Positions 50,401 to 60,600 of a stretch of 64,000 nucleotides of DNA are shown here, piece by piece. Positions within the stretch are counted from its first letter, which is position 1. The number at the start of each line of letters is the position of its first letter. The DNA is taken from NCBI GenBank assembly GCA_016124755.1, contig WGNA01000030.1:43341-107340 (forward strand), written 5' to 3'. The notes beneath the pieces are model-generated. The model did no database searches and was not told the DNA's origin. It saw only the letters and a program-made list of their open reading frames with translations. The translations under genes and the position numbers were made by a program. The stretch comes from Bacteroidota bacterium. GTDB lineage: Bacteria; Bacteroidota; Bacteroidia; NS11-12g; UBA9320.

Positions 50401-51534
50401 ATTGTTGCCACACCTGCCGGAAGTTCTACACTTAAACTCTCCGTCGTAAGCAATCATGGTTGTAAAAACGAGCTTACGAAAAACTTCGAAATTTATCCGG
50501 TGCCGAATGCCGGATTTACTTACAGCGATACCTGTTTGGGATTATTCACAAACTTTAATGACTACTCATCTATCTCAGGTGGTTCCATTTCAGGTTATAA
50601 CTGGACATACAGCGACGGACAAAAAGATGCCGGAACTTCGGTTGCAAGGTTGTACGGGAGTGATGGTGCTTATTCTGTTATGCTAAAAGTAATTTCAGAT
50701 AAAGGTTGTTCCGACAGCATCACCCGAAACTTCAACATCGCACCAAAACCCAATCTCGATTTCCTGATAACCCCGACACAAGGATGCCAACCGGTTTTGG
50801 TGAATGTTACGAATAACTCCACTATTAATTCCGGCGTAATAACAAATTATAGTTGGGATTGGGGTGATGGTAACACAGGATCGGGATCGTCTCCATCACA
50901 TGTGTATACATCCGACGGACTCTATCAAATTGTGGTTTACGGTACCTCGAATTCAGATTGTAAAGACACATTTACGGCGCCTTCCCAAATTAACGTTTTA
51001 CCGGCACCTGTTGCCGATTTCACATACGATCCCCTCGAACCGAGTTTATTATTTCCGGATGTGAACTTCACAGACGCGTCGTCTCCGGACGTGGTTTCAT
51101 TTTATTGGGAAACCGGAGATGGAAGCACGTACACTACACAAAATGTTTATCACACATACGCTGGTGCCGGGGATTACAATGTTGTATTAATTGCAACTGC
51201 GGGCAACGGGTGTAAAGACACCGCGACCCAACCGGTTCATGTTAAACTCGATTTTTTCATTTGGATACCAACAGTGTTCTCTCCCAATGATGACGGTTTA
51301 AATGATGTATTCCGGATACACGGAATCTTCAATGAAGTTCAGGGATACTCCCTTCAGATTTTTAATCGATGGGGGCAAGTGGTGTTTGAATCGGAAAATA
51401 CCGATGAGGTTTGGGATGGAACCTATCAGGGGGTTCCTGTTCCGGCTGGAAACTATGGATACAAGGTTCGTTACATTAATTACGAAACACATTTGTGGGA
51501 CGGGCACATAGGAACTATTAAAGTTTTGAGATAA
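47410..51534 (+). CDS. IgGFc-binding-domain / PKD surface protein with T9SS type B domain
   Basis: A 1374-residue secreted protein. Signal peptide at residues 1-21 (MKSKIKFLLYSLLFGLTSVSAQ). Residues 25-450 resemble the IgGFc-binding N-terminal domain (GTDFWIGFPAHGDGSNAGM, VVSQKKIVMYSHIYYQYRSD, ATLVLPTAACGKEYYAMAYD, FIGCSPNGGI). At least seven PKD-like repeats follow, marked by WDFGDGTS, WYFGDGDSS, IWDFPGGT, YAWDFNGN, NWTYSDGQ, WDWGDGNTG and YWETGDGS. The final domain is type B (PTVFSPNDDGLNDVFRIHG, IFNRWGQVVFESE, WDGTYQG, GTIKVLR). It probably mediates adhesion or gliding. It is unlikely to bind immunoglobulin as such; the name comes from the family. Confidence 0.9.
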   Translation: MKSKIKFLLYSLLFGLTSVSAQNSSNKGTDFWIGFPAHGDGSNAGMYFYITSDSSTSGTVSVPGQSWSKSFTVTANQMTLVNIPASVAYVSCTDCIQSKGIHVVSQKKIVMYSHIYYQYRSDATLVLPTAACGKEYYAMAYDQIGPTTDRSQFMIIANQDDTKVKITPTVPLGGGHAAGTPYTITLDEGEVYQGRANTYTQDVTGTHIEVIDTGSTANCRTVALFSGSSNSFIGCSPNGGIASRDNLYQQLYPTRSWGTKYVTIPFKGRSFDEFSICASEDNTSILIYKPTGTPQTFYLNQGEILTSTSTNFIKDVNVSLYIVANKPICVAQYQISQKCGGKGDPSMTILSPIEQTLKEITVYSSQYEDIDDHYINVIIPNSGVNSFRIDGNTASFTKVPKLASYSYAQITVTKGNHHLVSDVGFIAIAYGFGDYESYGYAAGANVKDLTAKLELVNSAQNDISSLCLGDSAELEGQAEYTVSKWVWDFGDGTSANGQYQFHTFKDTGTYTVKLYTYKTNFDGCSTYDSSDLEIRVNMPPTSNFGTSLRCEANTIQFWDSSAPPPGEQIQARQWIFHNSSTYATNTSKYYDTAGTYKVAFVVKTEAQCYDTIKWDMVVNPNPVPGINLDDLCFKDTAYISNITTVKTGKIASNKWYFGDGDSSTAYHPKHFYADSGTYYITLQTETDSGCAGSIMDTVYKHPKFTMDFKHTDTCAGFALNFINKSTTTAGTLGDFIWDFPGGTQFTTTDAQFQFPNPGSYKVKLTGTQDNYCTDSSVQTVIVDPLVAASFTTSGKCMGDSVRFTNTSTVASGSVATVTWSLDNGITRSGNKVSVKYPVKGTKNIQMIAKSDAGCSDTATTTITVYDPRISSLSFPTVCLGDNAKMYGVYSLDSDSLKTYDWNIDGFTASTDTIYFTSNNVGVFHANLKVTTKYGCTLSKLDSFKVYDVPVAGFTVKNVCEGYSLAPVNTTTIGHGETISSYAWDFNGNKVSTVQNPTIVATPAGSSTLKLSVVSNHGCKNELTKNFEIYPVPNAGFTYSDTCLGLFTNFNDYSSISGGSISGYNWTYSDGQKDAGTSVARLYGSDGAYSVMLKVISDKGCSDSITRNFNIAPKPNLDFLITPTQGCQPVLVNVTNNSTINSGVITNYSWDWGDGNTGSGSSPSHVYTSDGLYQIVVYGTSNSDCKDTFTAPSQINVLPAPVADFTYDPLEPSLLFPDVNFTDASSPDVVSFYWETGDGSTYTTQNVYHTYAGAGDYNVVLIATAGNGCKDTATQPVHVKLDFFIWIPTVFSPNDDGLNDVFRIHGIFNEVQGYSLQIFNRWGQVVFESENTDEVWDGTYQGVPVPAGNYGYKVRYINYETHLWDGHIGTIKVLR

Positions 51535-51609
51535 TCGCGGGTTTCATAGTGTTTTGAAATACGTTTCATTTTGCAACCGAACATCGACGGTCTTCTAATG
51601 GTTTATTGA

Positions 51610-51617
51610 TACTTTTG
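51610..51617 (+). promoter_or_regulatory. TAnnTTTG promoter box, sucD
   Basis: TACTTTTG, exact, 21 nt ahead of the ATG at 51639. Together with the 104-nt gap it indicates a separate transcript for sucD. Confidence 0.6.
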
Positions 51618-51638
51618 CCCCGCTAAAAAACGGATGCA

Positions 51639-52520
51639 ATGAGCGTATTGGTAAACAAAAATTCCAGAATCATCGTACAGGGTTTTACCGGAAGCGAAGG
51701 AACTTTCCACGCCGGACAAATGATCGAATACGGAACAAACGTAGTCGGTGGTGTAACTCCGGGAAAAGGTGGACAGGAACACCTTGGCAAACCGGTTTTC
51801 AACACAGTTGAGGAAGCCGTAAAATCAACCGGCGCCGATGTCAGCATCATTTTCGTTCCACCGGCTTTTGCCGCCGACGCGATCATGGAAGCCGCCGATG
51901 CAGGAATAAAAGTTATCGTTTGTATAACAGAAGGAATTCCTACCCGCGATATGATTCAGGTTAAAAACTACCTTGCCGATCGCGATTGCCGTTTGATTGG
52001 CCCGAACTGCCCGGGAGTGATGACTGCCGGTGAAGCCAAGGTAGGAATTATGCCCGGATTCATCTTTAAACCCGGAAGAATCGGAATCGTTTCCAAATCC
52101 GGAACGCTGACGTATGAAGCGGTTGACCAGATTACCAAAGCCGGACTCGGACAATCCACGGCCATCGGAATTGGTGGTGACCCGATTATCGGAACATCCA
52201 CCAAAGAAGCAGTAGAACTTTTAATGAACGACCCGGAAACCGACGGAATCATTATGATTGGTGAAATCGGTGGAAGCATGGAAGCCGACGCAGCCCGATG
52301 GATTAAGGAAAACGGAACCAAACCGGTTGTCGGATTTATCGCGGGTGAAACAGCTCCAAAAGGACGACGTATGGGTCATGCCGGTGCAATCGTCGGAGGA
52401 AAAGACGATACCGCTGCCGCCAAAAAAGCCATCATGCGTGATTGCGGAATTTATGTTGTGGATTCTCCTGCACAAATCGGAAAGAAAATGGCGGAAGTGC
52501 TTTCTACTTCTTCCAAGTAA
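51639..52520 (+). CDS. sucD: Succinyl-CoA ligase (ADP/GDP-forming), alpha subunit
   Basis: A 293-residue cytosolic enzyme of the TCA cycle that interconverts succinyl-CoA and succinate with nucleotide synthesis. The CoA-binding Rossmann domain begins with [20 protein letters not shown] (residues 10-29) and the active-site histidine, phosphorylated in catalysis, is His247 in [12 protein letters not shown]. Conserved GPNCPGVM and [10 protein letters not shown] are present. The beta subunit (sucC) is not adjacent, a common arrangement in Bacteroidota. It converges on the SBBP/PKD gene with 17 nt between them and no terminator. Confidence 0.97.
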   Translation: MSVLVNKNSRIIVQGFTGSEGTFHAGQMIEYGTNVVGGVTPGKGGQEHLGKPVFNTVEEAVKSTGADVSIIFVPPAFAADAIMEAADAGIKVIVCITEGIPTRDMIQVKNYLADRDCRLIGPNCPGVMTAGEAKVGIMPGFIFKPGRIGIVSKSGTLTYEAVDQITKAGLGQSTAIGIGGDPIIGTSTKEAVELLMNDPETDGIIMIGEIGGSMEADAARWIKENGTKPVVGFIAGETAPKGRRMGHAGAIVGGKDDTAAAKKAIMRDCGIYVVDSPAQIGKKMAEVLSTSSK

Positions 52521-52537
52521 TTTCCAACAAACCCATC

Positions 52538-55500
52538 TTATTTAGCTCCGGTAATCAGCGAAATCGTTCCTGAAATCCGGTCATCTTTTTTCGTATCTCC
52601 ATAAAAGACATCGAGAATGTAGAAATACGTTCCGGGAGGATGTTTTCGATTCCGGTTTAAAACCGAACCATCCCAGCAATCATCAATTTTGTCTGTTTCA
52701 AAAACCAGTTCGCCCCAACGATTATAAATGTACAAATGAATACTGTCGCAACCCGGCGTAAATCCTTGCAGGCAATATTCATCGTTGTATCCATCACCAT
52801 CCGGAGTAAAAACATTCGGGACTAACAGTGATCTGTTACTCGGATCATTCGTATTTAAAACCTTCTTAACCGAGTCGGCGCAAAGTGTTCCGGGGTTTTC
52901 ATAAAACCAAATTTCGTAACTTCCGGAGGGAGGATACACATGCTGAAAAGACTTCGAACTCGAAGAATCCCCATCACCGAGAATCCATAAGTATTCGGGC
53001 CCGTGGGCTGATGTGGTAAATTGTACCAGATTCGTACACGCATCGAAAGTGTAGCTAAAATCAGCTTTACCGTTTTCTAAAACCGTAATGGTTCTTTTAA
53101 ACTGATCCGAAATGTTGCAGGTGTTGGAATCAATCACCGTTAGTGTAATGGTATAAGTTCCGGGGTTAGAATAAGTATGAGCGGGCTCAAGATTCACAGA
53201 GTCGGATGTTCCGTCTCCAAAATCCCAACGGAATTTTTTGACGATGTCGCTTCTGTTTTCAAGATTAACAGTGAGCGGCATACAACCAATCACCGGATCC
53301 GGAACGAAATACGCATCCACGGCAGATTTAATCTGAAGATCAATTTTAAAACTGGCGTTACTGCACCTCGGACTAAAATTAGTCGTAAACGCAGCATTCG
53401 GAGTTACCGGAAAATCCTGATGCCCCTTTTCAAAACCATTCGGACAACTGGAGCACACCGATTGATAAATCACCCCTTTTTTATCAAATCGACTGGTTCC
53501 CCCATCTACGTGGTCAGCGGTTGTATCACCACCGAAATACGTTGCGTACAGAAGTCCCTGGGCATCTTTATTTAAGACAAGAATATAAAAGTCGTTTCCA
53601 TCCGTAGTTTTCTGTACCGCGTCGGATGTGGTTGGAAGATTATTCGTGCTTCCCGGATTCAAATCCGGACGAACGCTGCTTCCCCACCCACTTACATAAA
53701 TGTGTTCGCAGTTGTCAACTAAAAATGCGCTCGGCGACAAATCGATAGCATTCTTTTTAACACCGAAACTCGTTTGCCAAACAATGTGACTCAGGGAAGT
53801 ATCGAGCTTTACGATAAACTGGCCTTTGTTATCGCTTCCATAAACACCGGGCGATGGTTCAATATTTCCATTGGTCTGGCCGGTTAAATACACATGGCCT
53901 TTCTGGTCGAGATCAAGAAAATATACCTGATCGTATTGGTCGGTTCCCCAGTAACTCAATTCGAGAAGTTTCTTACTCTGTGTATTCAACCGCGCGACAT
54001 ATCCATCAACAAGTCCCTGATACGTTTTGAAAATCGCGCTGTCGGTTGTCTGCAAATCGGTGCTGGAAGTTCCTCCACCCACGTAAATGAAAGAGTCTCC
54101 GTCAATGCGAATGCTATACAAAGCATCCCGAAGGTCGCCTCCCAAAAAAGTTGACCAAAGCAATTGAGACAAATCCGGACTCAACTGCACAATGCATCCT
54201 TCCTGAAATTTCTGAACCGAATCTACCGGATGAAGCATTGGAAAATCCTCCGATTCTGTACACGACGCGATGAACACTTCTTTGTTTTCATTCGGAATAA
54301 TATCTCCCCGAAAATCGTCAGCATAATTATGCCGTAGCTGTGAGTTGGAATTGTGCCCGTCGTTCTTAGAACCTCCGATGAATGTTGAACCCATTAATAC
54401 AGTTCCATCCGATGAAATTTTGGAAACAATAATATCAACATCTCCGTTAAAACTGCGGTCATAGGCGTTGGATGATGTCGGAAAGTTGTGAGAATAGGTG
54501 GTTCCGAAAACCAGCAGATCATCATCGCGATCGGTCACCAAACTGTGCGGATATTCATCCAAATCACCTCCGAGATAGGTTGCCCACAAAAGATGCTCTC
54601 CGGATGAATCGTATTTGCTGATGGTAATGTCGCACGGAAGATTAGCCGGAAAATTTCCAGCACCTCCACCATAAATAGTTTGAACAGCACCGGTTGTTAC
54701 CGGGTATTGTCCGTCGTCACCATCCGTTATTCCCGCCGCAAACAAATTTCCTCTTGAATCATAAGTAGCTGTAAATCCAAAATTATCCCCGCGACTTCCC
54801 GAATACGTTGAAAAGATCAACGCCGGATCCACAATCAGGTTGCTTTTAATTCCTTCGCTATTAAAACCAAATTGAACTACAGAATCCCTTAGCAGAAAAA
54901 AACACGATTCGTTTGGATTAAAATTATTCGATTGTGCTTTATCCCGAATTAGTAAAGGTGCCGTTTCTGTTAACTCCCCGACGGACGTCTGAATAATCAG
55001 TTCATTATTCCGGATCATTAAATCATCAGCGCCTTCAACCGCATACCGGATGTCGCGGGCATCACCTTCACCTACAATCCAGTCGAATTTGAGATCACCA
55101 TTAGTTGTATTATAAATTCTGAGATCAATTCCCGGAAACACATTAGCGTATAAAATATCTGTGTACATCTTTACTCCGGTTGCCCATTTCGATGAGTCAG
55201 AACCTTTGTAATAATTCAAATAATAATTTGCCGGATTGTATGCTCTAACCGTTGGTTTCTTTTGATTGATAAATTTCAATCGAACAACATGCTGCTTAAG
55301 AATCACCGGTAGCTGCGGCCCGATGAAATCATAATTATGCATTCGTTCATGCAATTCGCGAAGGGCTTCCTGATCTTCGAGCAAATAGGTAATTCCGTTT
55401 TCCCCGAGATACATAAAACCATTTGGCAACCGGCAACGAAACAGAATCTGATCATCGAACTGGCCTTTGTTTTCTTCAAAAAGAAAGAACGCTTGATTTG

Positions 55501-55585
55501 GATTAACCTTCGCCAATTCATCTGATTCCGCCCTCAGAACAAAAGACGAACCTATTACCAGAATAACCAGCAGAATTTTGTGCAT
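52538..55585 (-). CDS. SBBP-repeat / PKD surface protein with T9SS type B domain
   Basis: A 1015-residue secreted protein. Signal peptide near residues 1-19 (MHKILLVILVIGSSFVLRA). The N-terminal region (20-270) starts FFLFEENKGQFDDQILFRC, a DUF7948-type domain common ahead of SBBP repeats. Beta-propeller-like SBBP repeats follow (290-690), marked by TYLGGDLDEYPHSL, TFIGGSKNDGH, TFLGGDLRDALYS and TYFGGDTTADHVDGG. One PKD domain (WDFGDGTSD, LTVIDSN) precedes the type B sorting domain (NVFTPDGDGYNDEY, IYNRWGELVFET, WDGSVLNRNRKHP, GTISLI). It is exported by T9SS; ligand unknown. The frame is open to 55684, but signal peptide and promoter place the ATG at 55585. Confidence 0.9.
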   Translation of the reverse strand: MHKILLVILVIGSSFVLRAESDELAKVNPNQAFFLFEENKGQFDDQILFRCRLPNGFMYLGENGITYLLEDQEALRELHERMHNYDFIGPQLPVILKQHVVRLKFINQKKPTVRAYNPANYYLNYYKGSDSSKWATGVKMYTDILYANVFPGIDLRIYNTTNGDLKFDWIVGEGDARDIRYAVEGADDLMIRNNELIIQTSVGELTETAPLLIRDKAQSNNFNPNESCFFLLRDSVVQFGFNSEGIKSNLIVDPALIFSTYSGSRGDNFGFTATYDSRGNLFAAGITDGDDGQYPVTTGAVQTIYGGGAGNFPANLPCDITISKYDSSGEHLLWATYLGGDLDEYPHSLVTDRDDDLLVFGTTYSHNFPTSSNAYDRSFNGDVDIIVSKISSDGTVLMGSTFIGGSKNDGHNSNSQLRHNYADDFRGDIIPNENKEVFIASCTESEDFPMLHPVDSVQKFQEGCIVQLSPDLSQLLWSTFLGGDLRDALYSIRIDGDSFIYVGGGTSSTDLQTTDSAIFKTYQGLVDGYVARLNTQSKKLLELSYWGTDQYDQVYFLDLDQKGHVYLTGQTNGNIEPSPGVYGSDNKGQFIVKLDTSLSHIVWQTSFGVKKNAIDLSPSAFLVDNCEHIYVSGWGSSVRPDLNPGSTNNLPTTSDAVQKTTDGNDFYILVLNKDAQGLLYATYFGGDTTADHVDGGTSRFDKKGVIYQSVCSSCPNGFEKGHQDFPVTPNAAFTTNFSPRCSNASFKIDLQIKSAVDAYFVPDPVIGCMPLTVNLENRSDIVKKFRWDFGDGTSDSVNLEPAHTYSNPGTYTITLTVIDSNTCNISDQFKRTITVLENGKADFSYTFDACTNLVQFTTSAHGPEYLWILGDGDSSSSKSFQHVYPPSGSYEIWFYENPGTLCADSVKKVLNTNDPSNRSLLVPNVFTPDGDGYNDEYCLQGFTPGCDSIHLYIYNRWGELVFETDKIDDCWDGSVLNRNRKHPPGTYFYILDVFYGDTKKDDRISGTISLITGAK

Positions 55586-55591
55586 GAACCA

Positions 55592-55599
55592 CAAAGTTA
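55592..55599 (-). promoter_or_regulatory. TAnnTTTG promoter box, SBBP/PKD gene
   Basis: The minus strand reads TAACTTTG then TGGTTC and ATG (55585). The box ends 6 nt before the start codon, another predicted near-leaderless mRNA. Confidence 0.6.
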
Positions 55600-55732
55600 A
55601 AGGCTGGGTGAGTAGTTGTTGCCGACACTTGTCAGCATACGTACACATAAATTCAAATTGTGATTTGAAATCAGACACTCGCACCCTTTCAGTGATGACG
55701 CGGCATCGGCCTTAAACGTGTGCTGATTCCAG

Positions 55733-55740
55733 TATATTCG
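55733..55740 (+). promoter_or_regulatory. Possible promoter box (TAnnTTCG variant), lysS
   Basis: TATATTCG, one mismatch to the consensus, 17 nt ahead of the ATG at 55758. Confidence 0.4.
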
Positions 55741-55757
55741 CGCAAATTTTTTAAAAC

Positions 55758-57470
55758 ATGGTTCTGAACGATCAGCAGATACAACGCCGACAAACTCTTC
55801 AGCAACTGCGTGATCTGGGCATCGACCCATATCCGGCAGATGAATTTGTGATAACCGCAAATTCGGATGAATTGAAGAAACGGTTTGAAGCAGGTGAAGA
55901 GCTGACCAACATCTCATTCGCCGGTCGGGTGATGGTGAGACGAATCATGGGAAAAGCCAGTTTCGCAGAACTTCAGGATGAGTTCGGGAGAATTCAGGCC
56001 TATTTCAACCGGGATGAACTTTGCCCCGGGGAAGATAAAACCCTGTATAATGATGTTTTTAAAAAACACATCGATCTGGGTGATATCATTGGTGTGAACG
56101 GTTTTGTATTCCGAACGCAAACCGGTGAAATTTCCATTCATGTTAAAGAATTCCGGTTTCTTTCCAAATCACTCAATCCATTGCCATTGCCGAAAGAAGT
56201 TGATGGCAAAGTGTACGATGCTTTCACCGATCCGGAACTTCGGTACCGCATGCGATACGTCGATCTATTGGTAAATCCGAAAATCAAAGACACTTTCAGA
56301 AAGCGTTCGGCGGTGATAAGAAGTATGCGTAATTACCTTGAGGCGAAAGGCTATCTCGAAGTGGAAACACCAATTCTTCAGGCCATTCCCGGAGGCGCTG
56401 CTGCCCGTCCGTTTATTACTCATCACAACGCACTCGATATCCCACTCTTTCTGCGTATCGCGAACGAACTCTATTTAAAGAGACTCATCGTGGGTGGGTT
56501 CGAAGGCGTGTTCGAATTCGCCAAGGATTTCCGGAACGAGGGAATGGATAAAACACATAATCCGGAATTCACGCAGATGGAATTGTATGTCTCTTACAAA
56601 GACTACAAGTGGATGATGAATTTAACCGAAGACATGCTCCGTAAAATTTGCATGGACGCAACCGGTGGCACTTCGGTTCAATTTGGTGAAAACACTATCG
56701 ACTTCGGAAAACCCTTCGAACGCCTTACACTTTTTGGTGCTATTGAAAAATACACAGGTTTTAATCTCGAAGGAAAATCTGAAGACGAAATCCGGGATAT
56801 TGCGAAATCTCTAAAAGTTGAGGTTGATCAAACCATGGGTTCCGGAAAAATGATCGATGAGATTTTCGGAGAAACCTGTGAGCATCATCTGGTGCAACCT
56901 ACCTTTATAATGGATTATCCGGTTGAAATGAGTCCGCTCACGAAAAGACACCGCGATAATCCCAACCTCACCGAGCGATTCGAACTCATCATCAACAAAA
57001 AAGAAATCGCGAATTGCTACAGTGAGTTAAACGACCCGATTGATCAACGGGAACGATTCGAGCATCAAACCAAATTGCTGGAACGCGGAGACGACGAAGC
57101 CATGTTTATCGATCAGGATTTTTTACGTGCGCTTGAATACGGTATGCCTCCAACAGCCGGAATCGGAATCGGAATCGATCGTTTGGTGATGCTGCTCACC
57201 AATAATGAAAGCATTCAGGAAGTTCTGCTCTTCCCACAAATGCGACCTGAGAAAATCAGAACTGCCGACAGCGATGAAAAATTTATTGCAGCAGGAGTTC
57301 CGGCAGAATGGGTTGATGCACTTCGCAAAAACGGATTTCAAACGGTAGAAGATTTAAAGAAAGAAGACAATCCCGGCAAACTTTCGCAAACCCTGAACGG
57401 CTTCCGCAAAAAGAACAAACTCGACATTCCGGGTTTGAGTCCGGAAACGGTTGCCACCTGGATTTCCTGA
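55758..57470 (+). CDS. lysS: Lysyl-tRNA synthetase, class II
   Basis: A 570-residue enzyme that charges tRNA-Lys. The N-terminal OB-fold anticodon-binding domain (residues 45-150) includes [20 protein letters not shown]. Class II motifs follow: motif 1 near [20 protein letters not shown], motif 2 [18 protein letters not shown], and motif 3 [18 protein letters not shown]. The last 65 residues ([20 protein letters not shown], then [15 protein letters not shown] and [10 protein letters not shown]) form a helix-hairpin-helix-like extension not found in E. coli LysRS but typical of Bacteroidota. It is followed by a 189-nt gap holding only the SusC promoter. Confidence 0.97.
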   Translation: MVLNDQQIQRRQTLQQLRDLGIDPYPADEFVITANSDELKKRFEAGEELTNISFAGRVMVRRIMGKASFAELQDEFGRIQAYFNRDELCPGEDKTLYNDVFKKHIDLGDIIGVNGFVFRTQTGEISIHVKEFRFLSKSLNPLPLPKEVDGKVYDAFTDPELRYRMRYVDLLVNPKIKDTFRKRSAVIRSMRNYLEAKGYLEVETPILQAIPGGAAARPFITHHNALDIPLFLRIANELYLKRLIVGGFEGVFEFAKDFRNEGMDKTHNPEFTQMELYVSYKDYKWMMNLTEDMLRKICMDATGGTSVQFGENTIDFGKPFERLTLFGAIEKYTGFNLEGKSEDEIRDIAKSLKVEVDQTMGSGKMIDEIFGETCEHHLVQPTFIMDYPVEMSPLTKRHRDNPNLTERFELIINKKEIANCYSELNDPIDQRERFEHQTKLLERGDDEAMFIDQDFLRALEYGMPPTAGIGIGIDRLVMLLTNNESIQEVLLFPQMRPEKIRTADSDEKFIAAGVPAEWVDALRKNGFQTVEDLKKEDNPGKLSQTLNGFRKKNKLDIPGLSPETVATWIS

Positions 57471-57629
57471 AAATCCCTTCCTTTAATTACTGACGGATCG
57501 CACAGAAAAATCTGAAGCGTATCACATTTGGTTTTGCCAAAACTTCGGTTCATTGCAGGTGGTGTTCTGGAAGTTTTCTATTCATCCGAAAAACTAAGTG
57601 TCATAATTACACTAATTAAAAAATTCCTA

Positions 57630-57637
57630 TACATTTG
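57630..57637 (+). promoter_or_regulatory. TAnnTTTG promoter box, SusC operon
   Basis: TACATTTG, exact, 22 nt ahead of the ATG at 57660. It drives the four-gene run to 63477. Confidence 0.65.
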
Positions 57638-57659
57638 TTAACCCTAATTTGACGAACGT

Positions 57660-60600
57660 ATGCGCAATAGACTTTTACTCATTTTACTTTTCACGTGTTT
57701 AAGCGGATGGGTTTCGGCTCAGACGGGAAGCATTTCCGGGAAGGTTACCGGACCGGATGGTGGCGCTCTGGCAGGTGCTGCTGTTTATGCAGAAGGCGTT
57801 GGAATTGGGACAACGACAAGTCAGACCGGCGAATACCTCTTAACGTTGAATCCGGGAACCTACACCATTAAAGCTTCCTACGTCGGATATCAGGAAATCT
57901 CGAAAAGTATTACGGTGACAGGCAATCAAACGGTTACCTACAATATTCAAATGAAGGAAGATGATCAGTTGCTCTCGGAAGCAGTGGTAATCGGTTACGG
58001 GACCAAACACAAAGAAGAAATTACCGGAAACATCGTAACCGTAAAGGGTAAAGAAGTCGCTGATCAGCCAACACCGAGTTTTGAAGCAGCATTGCAGGGA
58101 AGAGCAGCAGGCGTTCAGGTAACCGTGGGCAGCGGACTTGCAGGATCGCCGTCTTTAATCCGGATTCGAGGAGTAGCTTCGGTTAGTTCTTCGGGAGATC
58201 CGCTTTACATTATCGACGGAGTTCCGGTAAATCAGAATTATTTCTCGAGGGGAAATTCGGGTGCGATGAATCAGAATCCATTGGCAACCTTAAACCCATT
58301 GGATATCGAAAACATCGAAATACTGAAAGATGCTGCGGCCACTGCGATATACGGGGCTCGCGGCTCAAACGGTGTTATTATTATCACAACAAAAAGAGCG
58401 AAAAAGAAAGGCTGGAATTTCGAGTTCAGTTCGAGGGTCGGAACTTCTAAACCGACCTATGTTCCGCAGATGCTGAACAGTCAGGAATATCTACAGTTGT
58501 ATCAGGAAGCGTGGGAAAACGACGGCGGAGTAGGGCGGGCTCCACTTCCCAACCGAATCTCATGGGAAGAAGCTCAGAAGACCAATACCGACTGGGTTGA
58601 TCAAACCATTCATACGGGTGTAAAACAGATGTATTCGATGACGACAGGATACAAAGCCAACAAATGGGGAGCGTATTTAAATATGACCCGCGACGACAAC
58701 GGAAGTTATTTGCGCGACAACCGCTATGTTCGAAACAGTGCCAGACTCAATGTCGATTATGAACCGATAAAGGACTTTAAAATTCAGCTTTCATCATCTT
58801 TTGTGAAAGCGACAAATTACAGGGTTTACAACGGATGGAGCGGTGGACTGGGAGCTGCCATGTCAACTGCATTGCCGATATATCCGATTTACGATTCTAC
58901 GGGTGAATACAACCTTTCCATTGTGAATCCGGTTGCGTACAGAAACCTGATGGATTGGAAAACATTTGAAACACGAAGCATTTCGAGTTTAAATGTCAGC
59001 TATAAAATCACCGAAAAAATTAGTGTAAGTGGTTTTGCCGGATTTGATTTTTCGAATGTTACCGACGATCTGTTCCTTCCCGGTAAACTCATTTTTGCAG
59101 ATCACGCCGGACAAGCAAACCGGGATGTTGTTAAAAACCTCACACAAACCATGAACGCCCGTATCAATTACAAAGCGATCGATACGAAAAAACAAAATCT
59201 GGCTATCATGCTCGGGGCTGAAAGAGTTTATGCCACTAGTCATTACCGAAATTATTTCATGGATTCGATCGGTTCTGCTTTTTACAAAAACAAAGGACTT
59301 ATCAGCGATAAAATTGCGGGAATTGAAACCGGCACTCCATGGGCATTAAATAGTGTTTTCAGTCGGATTGACTATTCGTATAAAAAGCGGTATCTGGTTG
59401 ACATCACCATGCGAACAGATGGTTCTTCCAAGTTCGGTGAAAACAATCTGTACGGATTTTTTCCGGCAATTGGTGCAGGCTGGATTATTTCGGAAGAGAA
59501 ATTCATGCATCTGATACCGCAGATCAATTTCTTAAAACTAAAATCGGGTTACGGAATTTCCGGAAACGTTCCAACGGAAAACAACGCATTCCGACAGGTG
59601 TGGATCGGATCGACCAATAACATTCACTATAACAACGAAGCAACGGTTTACCCGACCAATCACGAAAACCCGGATTTGAAATGGGAAACTTCCCACATTT
59701 TTGATGTTTCACTGGAAATCGGATTATTCAAAAACCGAATTACATCCGACATCGCATTTTATAATAAAACCACGACCGACATTTTACTGCAACTTGCAAC
59801 ACCGTCTTCAACCGGATTCAGCAGTTATTGGCAAAACACCGGTAAGTTCCGAAACTGGGGAGTTGAATATGCGATCACAAGTCGCAACATCAGCAAGAAA
59901 AATTTTAGTTGGGAAACGCAATTCAACATCGCCCGCAACTACAATAAAGTTCTTGATCTCGGAATTTATTTCCAGGACGCACTTTCCGGCGGAACGAATG
60001 ATACCCGCGTTGTTGTGGGACAACCACTCGGAACAAATTACCTCGTTAAATTTTCACATGTTGACCCGCAAACAGGTCAGCCGGTTTATCTCGACAAAGA
60101 CGGCAATGAAACCTACACCTGGAGCAATGATAACCGGGTAGCTGTGGGAACCGTTCTTCCCAAAGCATTCGGAGGAATCAGCAACAACATTCGCTGGGGA
60201 CAGTTTTATCTGAGCACAACCTTCGTCTACAAAATCGGTGGAAATATTTACAACTCATCCGCAAAACGTCAGAACGGAGTGGTAACCGACTGGAACATGA
60301 CCACCGATTATTTTGATCGCTGGACTCAACCCGGTGATGTTGCCAAATATCCGATGCTCTCCATGAACACGGCTTCGTATGGTTTGCCACCGGATCCATA
60401 TCAGTACAACACAACATTATTTCTAGAAAGCGGCAGTTATCTGCGACTCCGGAACATCAGCCTTACGTACACAGTTCCCAAGAAATTGCTGAAAGACAAA
60501 TTGCGTAGAATTGAATTAGGCATTACCGGTTACAACATTTTAACCTTTACCAAATTCACAGGTGGTGATCCGGAAATCGCACGGGATTTTGAAAATCCAC

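Noticed and set aside
47410..51534. A DNA-level repeat array or CRISPR in the PKD genes
   Set aside because: PKD repeats are similar in protein (WDFGDG) but diverged in DNA and irregularly spaced; there is no constant repeat with spacers.
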